A stretch of DNA of 64,000 nt from Notamacropus eugenii (Eukaryota > Chordata > Mammalia > Diprotodontia > Macropodidae): assembly GCF_028372415.1 (NCBI RefSeq), contig NC_092876.1, forward strand, positions 62,148,385-62,212,384, in the 5' to 3' direction. The first letter of the stretch is position 1. Every line of letters begins with the position of its first letter. This document shows, piece after piece, positions 22,930-34,325 of the stretch. The position numbers and the translations under genes are program-made. The notes beneath the pieces were generated by a model. That model saw only the letters and a list, made by a program, of their open reading frames with translations, was not told where the DNA came from and did not search any database.

Positions 22930-23220
22930 ATATCATGAATCCTTTGGTGTTGTGGTGGATTATTGTATTGATCAGATTTTCTAAGACTTTCACAGTTGCT
23001 TATCTTTACAATATTGCTCTTCCTGTGTGGATTTTTGCCTTGGTTTTACTCACTTCACTTCAGTTCATAATAGTCTTTCTGAAACCATTCTCTTCATTTA
23101 TTTTCCAGAAAAGTTAGACCAGTTCATAACTCCACCAGCAGTGCATTAGTGTACCTGTTTTCCCACAGCCCTTCTGACATTTGTCATTTTACTTTTCTGT
23201 CATCTTAGACAGTGGGATTG
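22930..23220 (-). repeat. L1-type 3' region (tentative family)
   Basis: GTTCATAACTCCACCAGCAG, TGCATTAGTGTACCTGTTTT, CCCACAGCCCTTCTGACATT and TGTCATTTTACTTTTCTGTC are recurring marsupial LINE 3'-region motifs. Orientation is inferred from T-rich starts of related copies. Confidence 0.5.
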
Positions 23221-23224
23221 GTGT

Positions 23225-23430
23225 GGATAATAGATTTTTTAGATAATAGAGTTAGAAGAAATCTTGAGGTCAGTTAGGCCAACTCCTATTTTACAGAGGA
23301 GGAAATGGAGGCCAAGAGAGGTAGATTGACTTATCCTAATTATGTGGGGTAAGTGCTCAAGCTTCAAGATTTGAACCCAGGCCCTCTGATTCTTAATTCT
23401 TTGAATTACCCTACACTGCCTCTTCTTTTG
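23225..23430 (-). repeat. MIR-type SINE
   Basis: TTAGGCCAACTCCTATTTTA, CAGAGGAGGAAATGGAGGCC, AAGAGAGGTAGATTGACTTA and GATTTGAACCCAGGCCCTCT, reverse orientation. Confidence 0.65.
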
Positions 23431-23814
23431 TATACTAGCTAAACTAGAAAATATTTCTTTTGACAGTTTCATTGAGAATAGAATAATTGTTTGTGAAATC
23501 ATGGCTTTTTAGAAAGGACTTTTTAATTTTAATTTTTTTTTTAAAGGGAACAATTTTCCCATTCATTCATTCATAACAGAGTAAATGCTTTATGTCTGTA
23601 ATGGACTTAGAGGAACAGCTGAGAGTAGAATTCTCTTTAACATATGTAAATGTTAAAATTACTTTGGGTTTGGGGCCTGCAGCGTTACCCACTTATTTGA
23701 TAGCTACATGAAAGAAACCCAGGGAATTCAACAAATTAATTAGGACATAGTAAGCATTTACATTGATTGATTTATCAATAAACTCCCTAAGTTTCTTTAC
23801 CTTAAAAAATTTTA

Positions 23815-23930
23815 CAATATGTCCTTATGTGGCATTCCATTAGACTGCAAGTTCCCTGTCCTGATCTTCGTTCTCACACTCCACAGCTTGGCACATAGTA
23901 GGTGCTTAATGCTAGTTGATGGTTTAGTTC
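23815..23930 (+). repeat. L2 LINE 3' end
   Basis: CCATTAGACTGCAAGTTCCC, CTTGGCACATAGTAGGTGCT and TAATGCTAGTTGATGG. Confidence 0.7.
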
Positions 23931-23983
23931 CAGGTCATGGGGGATAGTGAGTAAAAATTCGTGGAGCTGTGTAGATAGTGTCT

Positions 23984-24139
23984 TATTCTCTCTCCAAGAA
24001 TCAAGTACCATATGTTCATTAATTCATTTGCAATGTGTCTGAGAATGGGGTCTGGCGACTTATAGTACGAAGTGGCACTGATTCTAGTGGTCACTGACAA
24101 AATTATGAAACTGGCAATCCCCACTGTCCTAATATATTA
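23984..24139 (+). repeat. Inverted repeat, left arm (156 bp)
   Basis: Its reverse complement aligns without gaps to 24628-24783 with 4 mismatches in 156 (97.4%). It begins TATTCTCTCTCC and ends GTCCTAATATATTA. It does not resemble the repeat families recognised elsewhere in the window. Confidence 0.95.
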
Positions 24140-24340
24140 GGACAAGAGGAAGGGGGCCCGCTAGGCTGTGAAGGGCTCTAAAAGCCAAATAGGATTTTCC
24201 CACTTGATCTTGAAAGTAATAGGGAGCTACTGGAATTAATTGTGAGATAACATATGCACAGTGCTTTGTAAATCTTAAAAGTGCTAAATGCTCATAAATG
24301 CTATGATGAAGAGGAGGAGGTGAGTGACATGGTCAGCTTT
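24140..24340 (-). repeat. L2 LINE fragment
   Basis: GCTGTGAAGGGCTCTAAAAG, CCAAATAGGATTTTCCCACTT and AATAGGGAGCTACTGGAATT match the minus-strand L2 order. It lies inside the inverted-repeat spacer. Confidence 0.6.
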
Positions 24341-24393
24341 TACGCATTTCCTTGTAGAGTAATATCCATTCTAAAAAAACCACAGAAATAAAA

Positions 24394-24416
24394 TACACAC
24401 ACACACACACACACAC
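24394..24416 (+). repeat. (CA)n microsatellite
   Basis: About eleven consecutive AC units between the inverted-repeat arms. Confidence 0.95.
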
Positions 24417-24627
24417 GAAATTCAGCACTTGAGCACTCAGCTAACATCAGTTATCAAAGATGAGGAAACCGTCTTAGTCCAGCTTCTTTGGTCAAGGTCA
24501 CATTTTGTGTGAATCAGCTTAGTTTAGTAGAAGCACACCCATGACTATTGGCTGTCACAAAGTAAAACCATATCTGAATTATTGCTTGTCCCAAGTAATT
24601 CATGCAACTGTAGGCTAAGAGGGAGGG

Positions 24628-24783
24628 TAATGTATTAGGACAGTGGGGATTGCCAGTTTCATAATTTTGTCAGTGACCACTAGAATCAGTGCCACTTCGT
24701 ACTATAAGTTGCCGGACCCCATTCTCAGCCACATTGCAAATGAATTAATGAACATATGGTACTTGATTCTTGGAGAGAGAATA
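24628..24783 (-). repeat. Inverted repeat, right arm (156 bp)
   Basis: Mate of the arm at 23984-24139, separated by 488 bp. Mismatches fall at the A/G near the inner end, at two positions in AAGT(C/T)GCC(A/G)GA, and at one position in TCAG(A/C)CAC. Confidence 0.95.
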
Positions 24784-25224
24784 TTGAATGCTTTATGCCA
24801 AATAAATTTTTTTTAACATACTTAACAGTAAAATCGCAATTGGTAATATAGTTTGCTCTTGCCTGCTACTGAACTGACAGTCTTTTGACAGAAAGTATAT
24901 ACAGGATGCATTAATATATTAGGCCTAGTCTTCCCCCCCTTCCCCCAGCTCGGTTGCTACAGCTGGTATGCACATTGCAAAACTTTTGTGATTTTGCGTT
25001 AATCTTTTCTTTTAAGTATTTGATATTTTCAGTTCAACTCATTAAGACTATACAATTAGTTATTATGTCTGATGCTCTCAAATTTGCCCTCTAAGCAGTG
25101 CTTAGGGTTAGTCACTCCCGAAATTTAAATTTTCACATATAACTGGTTGTAGTCTTAGCTAGTATTGCACCTTGATGCAATTAGCCTTGAGTTTTTTCCC
25201 TTTTTTAAAACGTGCCTTAAGCTT

Positions 25225-25435
25225 CATGAAATGCCTTCCTCGTAACAATTCTGTAAAATAGGTGAAACAAGTATTATTATTCCCTCTTTATAGATGAGCA
25301 AATAGAAACCAAGAAAGATTAAATAACTTTGCAGGGTCACTCACACAGGATGTGTGCTAGGACTGGATTTGAGATCTTCTGACTCCAAGACCAGTCAGTG
25401 CTCTTTCCACTATACCACCTTGCCTCTGAAAAATG
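25225..25435 (-). repeat. MIR/THER1-type SINE
   Basis: AAGTATTATTATTCCCTCTT, TATAGATGAGCAAATAGAAA, CAGGGTCACTCACACAGGAT, GATCTTCTGACTCCAAGACC and CTCTTTCCACTATACCACCT, reverse orientation. Confidence 0.7.
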
Positions 25436-25704
25436 TTGGTATTCAATTCTTGGCTCTTTTAAAAAAATGCTTTTTATTCATATGCTTTATTTCCACATCA
25501 CCTGTATTATATTTCTTCTTACAGAAAGCTATGCTTTATAATAAGAAAAAAACAGTTTAGCAAATCTAAACAGTAAATCAAAGTAATTTATTGTATCCAT
25601 ACCCATAGTTCCCTTTCACATCCCCACCCTCCTTCATCTCTGCAAAGAGAGGAAGATGAGTCTTCTCATATCTCTGGTTGCAAACCTTGGCTATACATCT
25701 AGTG

Positions 25705-25906
25705 CAGAGGTAGGGAACCTGCAGCCTTGAGGCCAGATGTGGCCCTCTGGGTCCTCAAGTGTGGCCCTTTGAACCCAAACTTCACACAACAAACCCCCTT
25801 AATAAAAGGATTTGTTCTGTAAAACTTGGACTTAGTCAAAAGACCGCACTTGAGGATCTAGAAAGCCACATGTGGCCTCAAGGCCACAGGTTCCCCATCT
25901 CTAGTA
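25705..25906. mobile_element. Palindromic hAT-type MITE
   Basis: An imperfect palindrome of about 200 bp. GTAGGGAACCTGCAGCCTTG and AGGCCAGATGTGGCCC on the left pair with CACATGTGGCCTCAAGGCCA and CAGGTTCCCCATCTC on the right, around the centre TTAATAAAAGGATTTG. Terminal CAG..GGTAGGGAACCT and its complement are hAT-like. A reduced relative sits at 56806-56860. Confidence 0.75.
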
Positions 25907-26049
25907 GGATATGGACATTTTAGTCACTTTGAATAATTCTTGATACCATTCTAGGATAGGTTCTTATATTCCACGTGTTAAAAATTAGGTAGAATGAGTT
26001 GCTAGATCTAAAAACTGTTTAGGATTGGGTTAGGGTTGCATGACAATCA

Positions 26050-26450
26050 TAGAATTTTAGAATTGAAGGATTTCAGAGGTCTTCTTGTCCCACCCCTATG
26101 GGAATCCTTTATTGTAACATACTTTAAAACTTCTTTTTAAAGCTACTTCTTGAAGGCTTAAAATGAGGGGGGGCCCACTACCTTCTGAGCCAGTCAGTTC
26201 CATTCTAGATAGTTCTGTTTGGCTGCTGAACCTCAGTTTACCTTTTTTTGCAACTTCCACCTATTGCTCCCAGGAGAAGTCTGTTCCCTTTTCTGTGTGT
26301 TGTTGAAAGCTATTGTCTTTCCTCTCCCTTCCCTTCCCCTCCCCTCCCCTCCCCTCCCCTTTTTCCCTTTTCTATGCTAATCATCCCTAGTTCTCTCAAC
26401 CTCCTCATATAACACAGACTCAACTCTTCACCACAAAATGTTGAAGTGTG
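26050..26450 (-). repeat. CR1/L3 LINE 3' fragment
   Basis: GGGCCCACTACCTTCTGAGC, CAGTTCCATTCTAGATAGTT, CAACTTCCACCTATTGCTCC and ATCCCTAGTTCTCTCAACCT, then CTCATATAACA, follow reverse-complement CR1/L3 order. Confidence 0.75.
26318..26372 (+). repeat. (CCCCT)n pyrimidine repeat
   Basis: Five to seven CCCCT/CCCTT units in a 50-base all-pyrimidine tract inside the CR1/L3 fragment. Confidence 0.9.
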
Positions 26451-26494
26451 ACCTTTGGGTCACACTTCTTAGAATATTTTCTAACTTACAAATA

Positions 26495-26755
26495 GAGCAT
26501 GGGACTTGGAGGCAGGAAGACCTGGATTCAAATCCTGTTTCGGACGTTTACTAGCTTTGTGACTCATGGCAAATCACTTAACTTCTATCTATTTAATTTT
26601 CATTTTCATACTTCATTTTTCTCATCCATCAGATGGGGATAATTGTGCTTATTTTACAGCACTGTTTTGAGTATCAAATGAATAAAAACGCTGCGAACTT
26701 TAAAATGCTAATGGTATTATTGTTAATGCTACCGCTAATAATAATAAACTGACCC
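26495..26755 (+). repeat. THER1/MIR-type SINE
   Basis: GGACTTGGAGGCAGGAAGAC, CTGGATTCAAATCCTGTTTC, GGCAAATCACTTAACTTC and ATCAGATGGGGATAATTGTG. The tail ends in ATTATTGTTAATGCTACCGC followed by AATAATAATAA. Confidence 0.75.
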
Positions 26756-27279
26756 CCCCCCAACTGAAGATACGTAACCAGTACAGAGTACAGAAGGACT
26801 CGCAACCTTAATGTTCTTGGAAGGTATGCCTCTCAGTGCAGCTAAAAATCATGTTATCACTCTCCTATCTCATAATTCTCATTTTGAACTCTAATTACAC
26901 AAAAACATAACACCTAGTATCTATATGGTAGAGTTCTTTGAGGGTCTTGGGGGGGGGCCTTCAAATATAGAGTGAAAAAAGTGTAGTAAATAGAGATGAA
27001 AGACTTTGGGGCAGCTGTAGAGAAGAACATCCTGGAAATTTTGAGTGTAGGAAAAATGTGTAGCCAAGTGGGGAACATGGAGTTAAGGAAGTGGCTAGCA
27101 AGCCATAAACCTCCACAAAACTAAGGGAGATTTCTGATTTGTAGGGAGTAGCTTTCTGAAAAGGGTAGAACTCTTTCTATAGAAGTCAAGAACATGTTTT
27201 TATGAGAAACCTTTTCTGACAACTCAAGTCTTAAAACTGCCATTAACTCTACCCCCATACCTGCTGCCACATCTTGTTC

Positions 27280-27650
27280 AAGTATGACATTTTTTCCAGA
27301 GTTTCAAATTCTCTCCATCTCTCCCTCCTTTTCCTTCTTCATTGAGAAGGCAAGCAATTTGATAAAGGTATACATGTGCAGTCATGCATTAGTCTCATAC
27401 TGTGAAACATGACCAAAAAAATCCCCAAGAAAAATAAAGAAAAAGTATGCTACAATTTCCATTCAGCCTTCAGCAGATCTTTCATCTTAAGTCCTTCAGA
27501 ATTGTCTTGGGTCTTTGTATTGCTGAGAGTAGCTAAGTCATTCACAGTTGTCATCATACAATATTGCTGTTAGTGTGTACAGTGTTCTGGTTCTGCTCAT
27601 TTCACTTTGCATCAGTATTTCCAGGTTTTTCTGAGGACATCCTGCTTGTG
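27280..27650 (-). repeat. L1-type 3' region (tentative family)
   Basis: TTGAGAAGGCAAGCAATTTG, GATAAAGGTATACATGTGCA, AGAGTAGCTAAGTCATTCAC, CATACAATATTGCTGTTAGT and TTCACTTTGCATCAG are recurrent marsupial LINE motifs. Confidence 0.6.
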
Positions 27651-27779
27651 AGCGTCATACCTGTCCTCCATCTAAATCCTATAGTTCTTTCAAGGCTCAA
27701 CTCATTGCCTAGCTGCATGGCCTCCCCTGCTCCAGGTTACTCTATACTTAATGTATCAATTTCGTATTATGTGTACATG

Positions 27780-28040
27780 TTGTGGGGTTTCCTCACAAGA
27801 ATACTAACTGAAATGCCTCCTGTGTGCCAGACATAAGGCTAAATACTTGATATATTTCTTATTTGATCCTCGTGACAACTCCTGGGAAAGAGATGCTATT
27901 ATTATCCCCATTTTTACATTCTAGGAAACTGAACAATATCAGTGATTTGCTCAGTCACACAGCTAGTAAGGGTCTGTGACTGGATTTGAACAAAGATTTT
28001 CCTGATTCCAGACTCAGGGCTCTTCCCTGCACTGCTGAGC
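27780..28040 (-). repeat. THER1/MIR-type SINE
   Basis: TATTTGATCCTCGTGACAAC, GATGCTATTATTATCCCCAT, CAGTCACACAGCTAGTAAGG and CTGGATTTGAACAAAGATTT, then TCCTGATTCCAGACTCAGGG, reverse orientation. Confidence 0.75.
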
Positions 28041-28129
28041 TTAGTGCCTGGCACATGCTTAATAAATGCTTCTTAAGGGTCAGTCTTTTTTCTGGGTCTT
28101 AGCAAAAGGTTTGGACTGGAAGACTTCTA

Positions 28130-28400
28130 GTTCTTTTTAAAAAGTTATTTTTTATTTATTTTGTTAAATATTTTTCAATTACATGTAAAAATTCATTTTT
28201 TAAAATTTTGAGTCCCAAATTCTCTCCCTCCCATATAAAGTCATGCAAAACATTATTTCCATATTATCCATGTTGTAAAAGAAAACATATATACACCCAA
28301 AGAAAAATAAAGTAAAAAAATAGACTTCAATCTGTACTTAGTTTTCTGTTCTCTCCCTTGAGATGAATAGCATTTTTCATCATAGACATTGCCTCTAGTT
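28130..28400 (-). repeat. L1-type 3' end (tentative family)
   Basis: The T-rich start TTTTTTATTTATTTTGTTAA is followed by ATATTTTTCAATTACATG, GAGTCCCAAATTCTCTCCCT and GTCATGCAAAACATTATTTC. The T-rich start is read as the complement of the A-rich 3' end. Confidence 0.6.
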
Positions 28401-28439
28401 TAACTTTTCTACCATTTCTATAGTCTAATAGTTTCATCT

Positions 28440-29470
28440 CCTTTTCACATCCAACCTAGAAAAAGTTGTCTGTAATTCTTTTGACTAAATCTCTCACTTC
28501 TTTTCTCAACCCCTTGCAGTCAGTCTACTGTCCTGTGGAAAGAGTTTTATCTAGAGTTCCCAATGATTTCTTAATTGCCCAATCTGATGATGTTTGTATC
28601 ATGCAGCACTATTAACCATTCTTGTCACCTAGTTATTCCCTTCTGTGATTACGACTGTTGTCTCTTGGCTTTTCGTCTTTTTCTACCATTCCTGTTCAGT
28701 TTCCTTTGCTAGGTCATAGTAATCCCCCTTTAATTAGGAGTATGCCTGAAGAGTCTCTCTTGAGCTTCCTTTATAATCTCTACAATCTCTTGGTGACTTC
28801 AGCGCACAGAAGTTTCAGAGCTATATATCCAATCTCTCCTGAGCTCATCACCAACTACTTTATTGACATTTTGGAACTGGATGCATCTCAGATTCAACTT
28901 GACCAAAATTTTAGAACACATTATTTAGAAAACGTTTCTCCAGATTTCTTGTTTCAGTAGGAAACTACCCATCAGTCACTAAAGAGTCATCCTTGAGTCC
29001 TTGCTCTCTCCAAATCCACATGTCCAGTCAACAGTCAGAACTCATCCTTTCTTCTCTCCATTCACAAACTACCACTCTAATTCAAGCCTTTAATAGGTTT
29101 TTAGTGAGTAGCTTTCTGCAAAGAATGTCTGTACTTGACCTGCACTATTGCAATTTCATAGCCTCCAAATTAGTTTCTTTTCCTCATCTCTTCATCTCTT
29201 CATCCCAAATCCACCTTCCTAATAACGCACAGGTTTGAGTGTTGCAGTGCAGGTTCCCCCAACCCCTGTATGTGCTACCTTCTCTCCTTTACCTCTTAGA
29301 ATACTTCTTCCTTGCAGGTTTCATTGCATTTATTTTGTTTAATGTTCACATTGTCGTTTCTTAAGAAATATAAACTTTTTAAGGACAGGACCTTTCAGTT
29401 TTATTTTTGTGTTCCCAGTGCTTTGGAAACAGGTACTTAATAAATAAACTTTGATTTTAATCATTTTATT
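28440..29470 (+). repeat. L2 LINE, RT region to 3' end
   Basis: GAGTTCCCAATGATTTCTTA and ATTGCCCAATCTGATGATG match the L2 coding stretch VTNDLLIAKSN. The element runs to the 3'-terminal motifs AAGGACAGGACCTTTCAGTT, GTGTTCCCAGTGCTTTGG and TACTTAATAAATAAACTTTG. The open frames inside it are broken. Confidence 0.7.
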
Positions 29471-30364
29471 ACTTTGTTTTGGTGTAATGTCTTAGAATTA
29501 TGTCTTAGTTTGTATTCTAATTGAGGCCTTTATCCTTGGTTGGAACAAAAGAAATCTTACCTCATTTCCCTATGACTACAAATTTAGTGGTAACAAGTCC
29601 TACCTTTGACAGTCACTGCAATTCTGGGCAAATCACTTGGCCTTTCAGCGTCTCTAACAAGTGTCTAAGGACTTGTAGAAGAGTTGTGTAGAGTCACCTG
29701 GTTCCCTACACCAATGAAATGAGCAGATCCTGTCTTTGGGAATGACTGTACTAAGAGTGAATCAGGCAGTTGAAATTGCACTGTGACCTCAGTTTCCTGT
29801 GCTTTGCTCCCTGTCCTGATATACTTCAGTTCTTGAAAATATGCTTCACCTATCAAAAAGTTTCAGTGCTATTTTATATTCTCTAAACTTTTGGGTTTGT
29901 CGTGTTTATTTTCCATTCTTATTAGAAGAAGCTCCCACTTCTATTTGAAGAGGAGGGATCATTTCTCTTTTCCAAGGGTAGGAAGTTTTTGGCTAATCAG
30001 GTAACCTCCAGTTTTATGTTCTACCTGAGGTCCAGAGAGTGCAGTAAATTGTTGGAGATTTTGGGGAGCAAAAGCAGTTGCTACACTCCCTTATTTCATT
30101 CTGGGGTTCCCTTCCCACTGAGTTTCAACAGGAAAGTTGGGGGTGTTATAAGAAGTAAAGCTTGCCTCCAATTCTTGAATTTCCTTTCCTCCTTCCTTCC
30201 TTGAAGAATATACAGCTCCTACAATATTGCTGTTAGGTTAGGTTTACACTGACTCTACTGTCTCTGTAGATTCATAGAGTGGTTCTTTCTGCAGTCAGTG
30301 AGTTTTTCTATTAAGTTAATGAAATAAGTACCACGATATGTTACCACATATGCTAATCTAGTTT

Positions 30365-30570
30365 AGACTTTTCATCTTAGCTGTGTGACCTTGGACAAGT
30401 CACTTAACCTCTGTGTGCCTCAGTTTTCTCCATTTATAAAATGGGGGGATAATAGTAGCTACCTCCCAGAGTTGTTGTGAGGAGCAAGTGAGACATTTGT
30501 CAAGTGCTTTTCCAACTTTAAAGCACAGTGTAAACACGAGCTGCTGTTGCTGTTAGTATTTTATTAATGT
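30365..30570 (+). repeat. MIR/THER1-type SINE
   Basis: AGCTGTGTGACCTTGGACAA, GTCACTTAACCTCTGTGTGC, CTCAGTTTTCTCCATTTATA and CAGAGTTGTTGTGAGGAGCA in order. Confidence 0.75.
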
Positions 30571-32099
30571 CTTCCAAAGAGGATTGTGATGTAGTAGAAA
30601 ATACTAGGGTGGGTTCCAGGCCTGCTATTTTATTGCCTCTGTTACCCTAATAAAAGTATCACCTTTTTTGTGAAAGCCTCAAGGGTCTCCATTTCTCAAA
30701 TGAGGAATGAAGTCCCTTACAGCCCTTTTGTGTGGAGGAGGGAGATAGGCTGCTATCCTTCACGAGCCTGCGTGATGGGCCCCTGGGGCACTCACTGTCT
30801 CCTGTTGCCTATGCATCCTTTCTCTGAAGAGTATTTTTCATTGCATAACATACATGCGATTGCAAAGGAAGCCACTTATATTGAAATTAAATTCTACAAG
30901 TAGAAACAGCAAATCAAATTCTTAGACCTCAACTTAAAGACCTTTGGAAACTGAAGGGTTCACAAAGTGGGAGTCGTTGTCCTGACAAACTTCTTGTATT
31001 TTTACCCTACTCTCCCTTCTGCTGTGTGGTGCTAGCTTGCCAGCATATTTTACTTTTTACAAATGCAGACTTTCAAGAGAGCTATAACCAAGGGTTACCA
31101 AAAAGGGAGGATTAGTATATTTAAGTCAGTTATTAGATATTTACTTTAAAATTATCTTAACAGATGAAGTTCAGAATATGGTTCCTTCCCCTCCCCCCAA
31201 AACAAAAAGTAATTAGCTATGGATGACTTTATTTTTGCTGTGCTACCACATGAGGGAAGTGGTGCTTTCATGCAAAATATGATATTAGGGCTTCAGCTTT
31301 TCAGCCCTAGGTCCAATTTGAATATCATATTGGTTTTAGACTCAGGGTTTTGATAGTTTGAAGAATAGTGTCTATCATATTCAGGTACCCTTCCAGTATT
31401 ACTTACTCTTTCAGTTTTTAAACTTGTTTTTTTCTGCCATCTCAAAATCAGATTAGATCTTTAACAAATAGTTTCTTTTCTCCTTGAATCTATTTAAGGC
31501 TTCTGTCAGATACCATTTGAAGGGTGGGCTTTTCCCAGATGGTCTTAAGCAGTGGGACTGGTATGTTTGGAATTTTTTTTTTTTTACAATCCTTACTAAT
31601 CTATCAAAGAACCTTTGTTTTTGCCTCTTTTTTTTTTAAGTACTTGTGCTAGAAAATAAAAGGAGAAATTCTCTAACTAGAAAAACCTAGTTAATCAAAA
31701 TAACCAGAAAAGAACCAGGAATTTGGAGGAAGCAAAAGATGAGGAAGAAGGTGTGTATTATATTTCTTTCTTTTCTTGCTAGTACTCAGCACTTATTTAA
31801 ACAGGATGTATGACAACTATTTCATTGCCTTCTTCTGAAGATTGGAAATAGGACTTGGAGTAATATAGACTCCACAATAGAATTTCAGAACTTCCCAGGA
31901 GCTTATAGTTTTGAAAAATGAATTTTGATTTACTGCATCCTATTATTTTGATTGTGACTGATAATGCATACATTTGCATGTCAATTTACATCCTTTGAAG
32001 GATGCTCCTGAATTTTGATAAAGTTAGTACCAATGTTATTCTTGAATTTTTGAGGTGAAGAGAATACTTTGCATTGTGTTAAGGATGATGGATAGAGTT

Positions 32100-32390
32100 G
32101 ACACCTGAGTGGTGATGGATCTTAAGATAAGAATTTTGAGAGGTAGAATTGAGGGAATATATTCTAGGAAAGGAAGATTATTGTAGGTCATAGACTCCAG
32201 TTTGACTCTATCATTGAAATGAAGTGATTATTGTTAAATTAGGTTGGAAAGTAGGTTAGAATCTGGCATTAGATGGCCTTGAATGACAGGCTTAGGAGTT
32301 TGTATTTTTTATTGTAAGCAGTAGGAAGGGTCAGTGTTTTTGAGCAAGGGAGTGCCATGGTAAAACCAGATTATTTTGATAGCTGTGGGA
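32100..32390 (-). repeat. L2 LINE fragment
   Basis: GCCTTGAATGACAGGCTTAG, GAGTTTGTATTTTTTATTGT and TGAGCAAGGGAGTGCCATGG match the minus-strand L2 order. Confidence 0.6.
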
Positions 32391-33059
32391 AATATTTCCA
32401 TACAAAAATTTTTGCTGGTTCCTTATTATAGTGTGGAGGTGACCTTGTGTTTTTCAAAGCTTTTCTATCAGAAGGTAAATTCTGGTAGATCATTTTGAAC
32501 TAGTTAAATTCATCACCAGAGATGAAGTTTTTTTGACCAGATTCTCTTGAAGAGGATTTAGGAAGTCTGTAGATTTGTAGTCCAGTGATGAGATCACAGG
32601 AAGGATGGAGGAATAACTGGAGATAAAACTGCTTGAAGCATGAACAGTATGAATTGAAAGGGGGATGGATGGGAAAGATGCTGTGAAGGTAGAATCTAAT
32701 AGTAACTGGCAGCAACCAGTAGAATTTGGGGGATGATGGAGAGTGAACGGGGTAGACTCGGAGGTTTTGATTGAGTTCGGTTGTATCACCAGAATCCAGG
32801 AATTTGGGGTGGAGGATGGTGAGATTAGATTTAAATATATGCATTTGGGAGGCTGCTGCTTAGATAAATAAACTCTTGGGATGAGATTACCTTGGAAGAA
32901 TGTTGAGAGATTAGAAGGATTATGACTGACCTTTGATCAATCACTGGGGTAGGTTGCTACTGAGGGCAAAATGTTAAGAGTTTAGAATGTGTGAAGGTAG
33001 GGGGATGGTCAGATACTGAAAGAATGCTGGATTTTGTCAGATGATATTAGTTCATTTCA

Positions 33060-33170
33060 TAATTCTGTTGCTTTTCTTGCGAAGTCTTTTTTGCCTCAGT
33101 TTTCACATCTGTAAAATGAAGATTGTTGGACTTAGTGGTCTCCAAAGTCTTTAATTTTATGATTCACAAT
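33060..33170 (+). repeat. MIR-type SINE, 3' half
   Basis: TTTGCCTCAGTTTTCACATC, TGTAAAATGAAGATTGTTGG and TAGTGGTCTCCAAAGTC. Confidence 0.6.
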
Positions 33171-34194
33171 CTTTGAATGGAGACTTGTCCCATGAGACAA
33201 TTAGCATACATTTTATTATCAATAAGCAGTTGATAAAAGATTAATAGGTTAGTGGAAAGAAGAGACAAAAGAACCTAAATTTTAAAATAAACAAGACCCA
33301 CCAAGGCTAGAGAGGAAGTAATGGTAGATTGACCTCTTCACACTTCTCTTACATGGCTAATTGTTGGCCTTAGTTTGAATTAGTTAGGAAGATATGTTCA
33401 CTCTTTCTCTACCAAATAGTTCCACAGACAACTAGACTCCTGGTGGAGTTTTTGGGTCCCATCAGAATAATAAAATTGTTGTTGTAACTTGACGTTTCAT
33501 AACTTCCTTATTTGGTTTGTTTTTTGTTCCTTGATTAGAGAATCCAAAATACAATTATGGGCTTTCAAAAATTTCTGTCTAATTTTCTGGGACTTTCTTT
33601 CTTGCAGTAAATTTGCCCTGCTTCTTTGGAGCTCCTTGCCTGTGACATCAGAGGTAGGAAATTAAATAAATGCCTGATGAGATTGACCCATGGGCCATGT
33701 TACTAACCCTGTAGTGTATGAGTATAACACTCTAACTTAGTAAGCCTGGTATAAACTGGGTGCCAGGTTGGGCAAAACCCTTTTCTATTTGGGTCATCAG
33801 TCTCTCCTTTTTGGCAAACATTAGCCTGAGGATCATCTCACTCAAAATCTAGTGTTTCCCCCAGTAGCTGAGTTGAGGCAATATCCTGATAGTATCCTGG
33901 GTCTGGGTGTGTGTCTCTTTCTTTCCCTTTTCCCCTTCCTCCTCCTCTCACACTCCACCTCCCTTCACCTCAAGAAGTTAAAGAATTGATATACTACCCC
34001 TTTAGTGGATTGTATGAACTCCAATTTGTTGTGTACTGTATCAGAAAGGCTTTTATTCTATTTTGGTTTGATATTCAGCACTTACTGAGTGTCTGTAATA
34101 TAAAATACTGTTACCTGGGGATGAAAAGGTTGGGGGGAAAAATCCTGTCTTCAGGAGTTGAGATTGTATATAACATTTATTCTACACTGTATAC

Positions 34195-34325
34195 AGTGGG
34201 GGTGGGGGTGGGGGTAGGGAAGGCTATTGGATTTAGAGTGAGCCACCTTGGATTTGAATTCTGACTCTAACTATGGCAAGTCACTAACTTTCTGGGTCCA
34301 GAGTTCTTCATATGGTTAACAAAGA
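34195..34325 (+). repeat. GGGGTG simple repeat plus MIR remnant
   Basis: A short GTGGGG run (34195-34220) precedes GGATTTAGAGTGAGCC, GGATTTGAATTCTGACTCTA and GGCAAGTCACTAACTTTCTG, a MIR piece. Confidence 0.5.

Noticed and set aside
28658..29238. Plus-strand frames of 81-100 codons
   Set aside because: They lie inside an L2 LINE remnant and are pieces of its decayed coding region.
32490..32844. Two overlapping minus-strand frames of about 100-114 codons
   Set aside because: Ser/Pro/Leu-rich chance frames beside L2 debris, with no recognisable protein family and no promoter or splice context.
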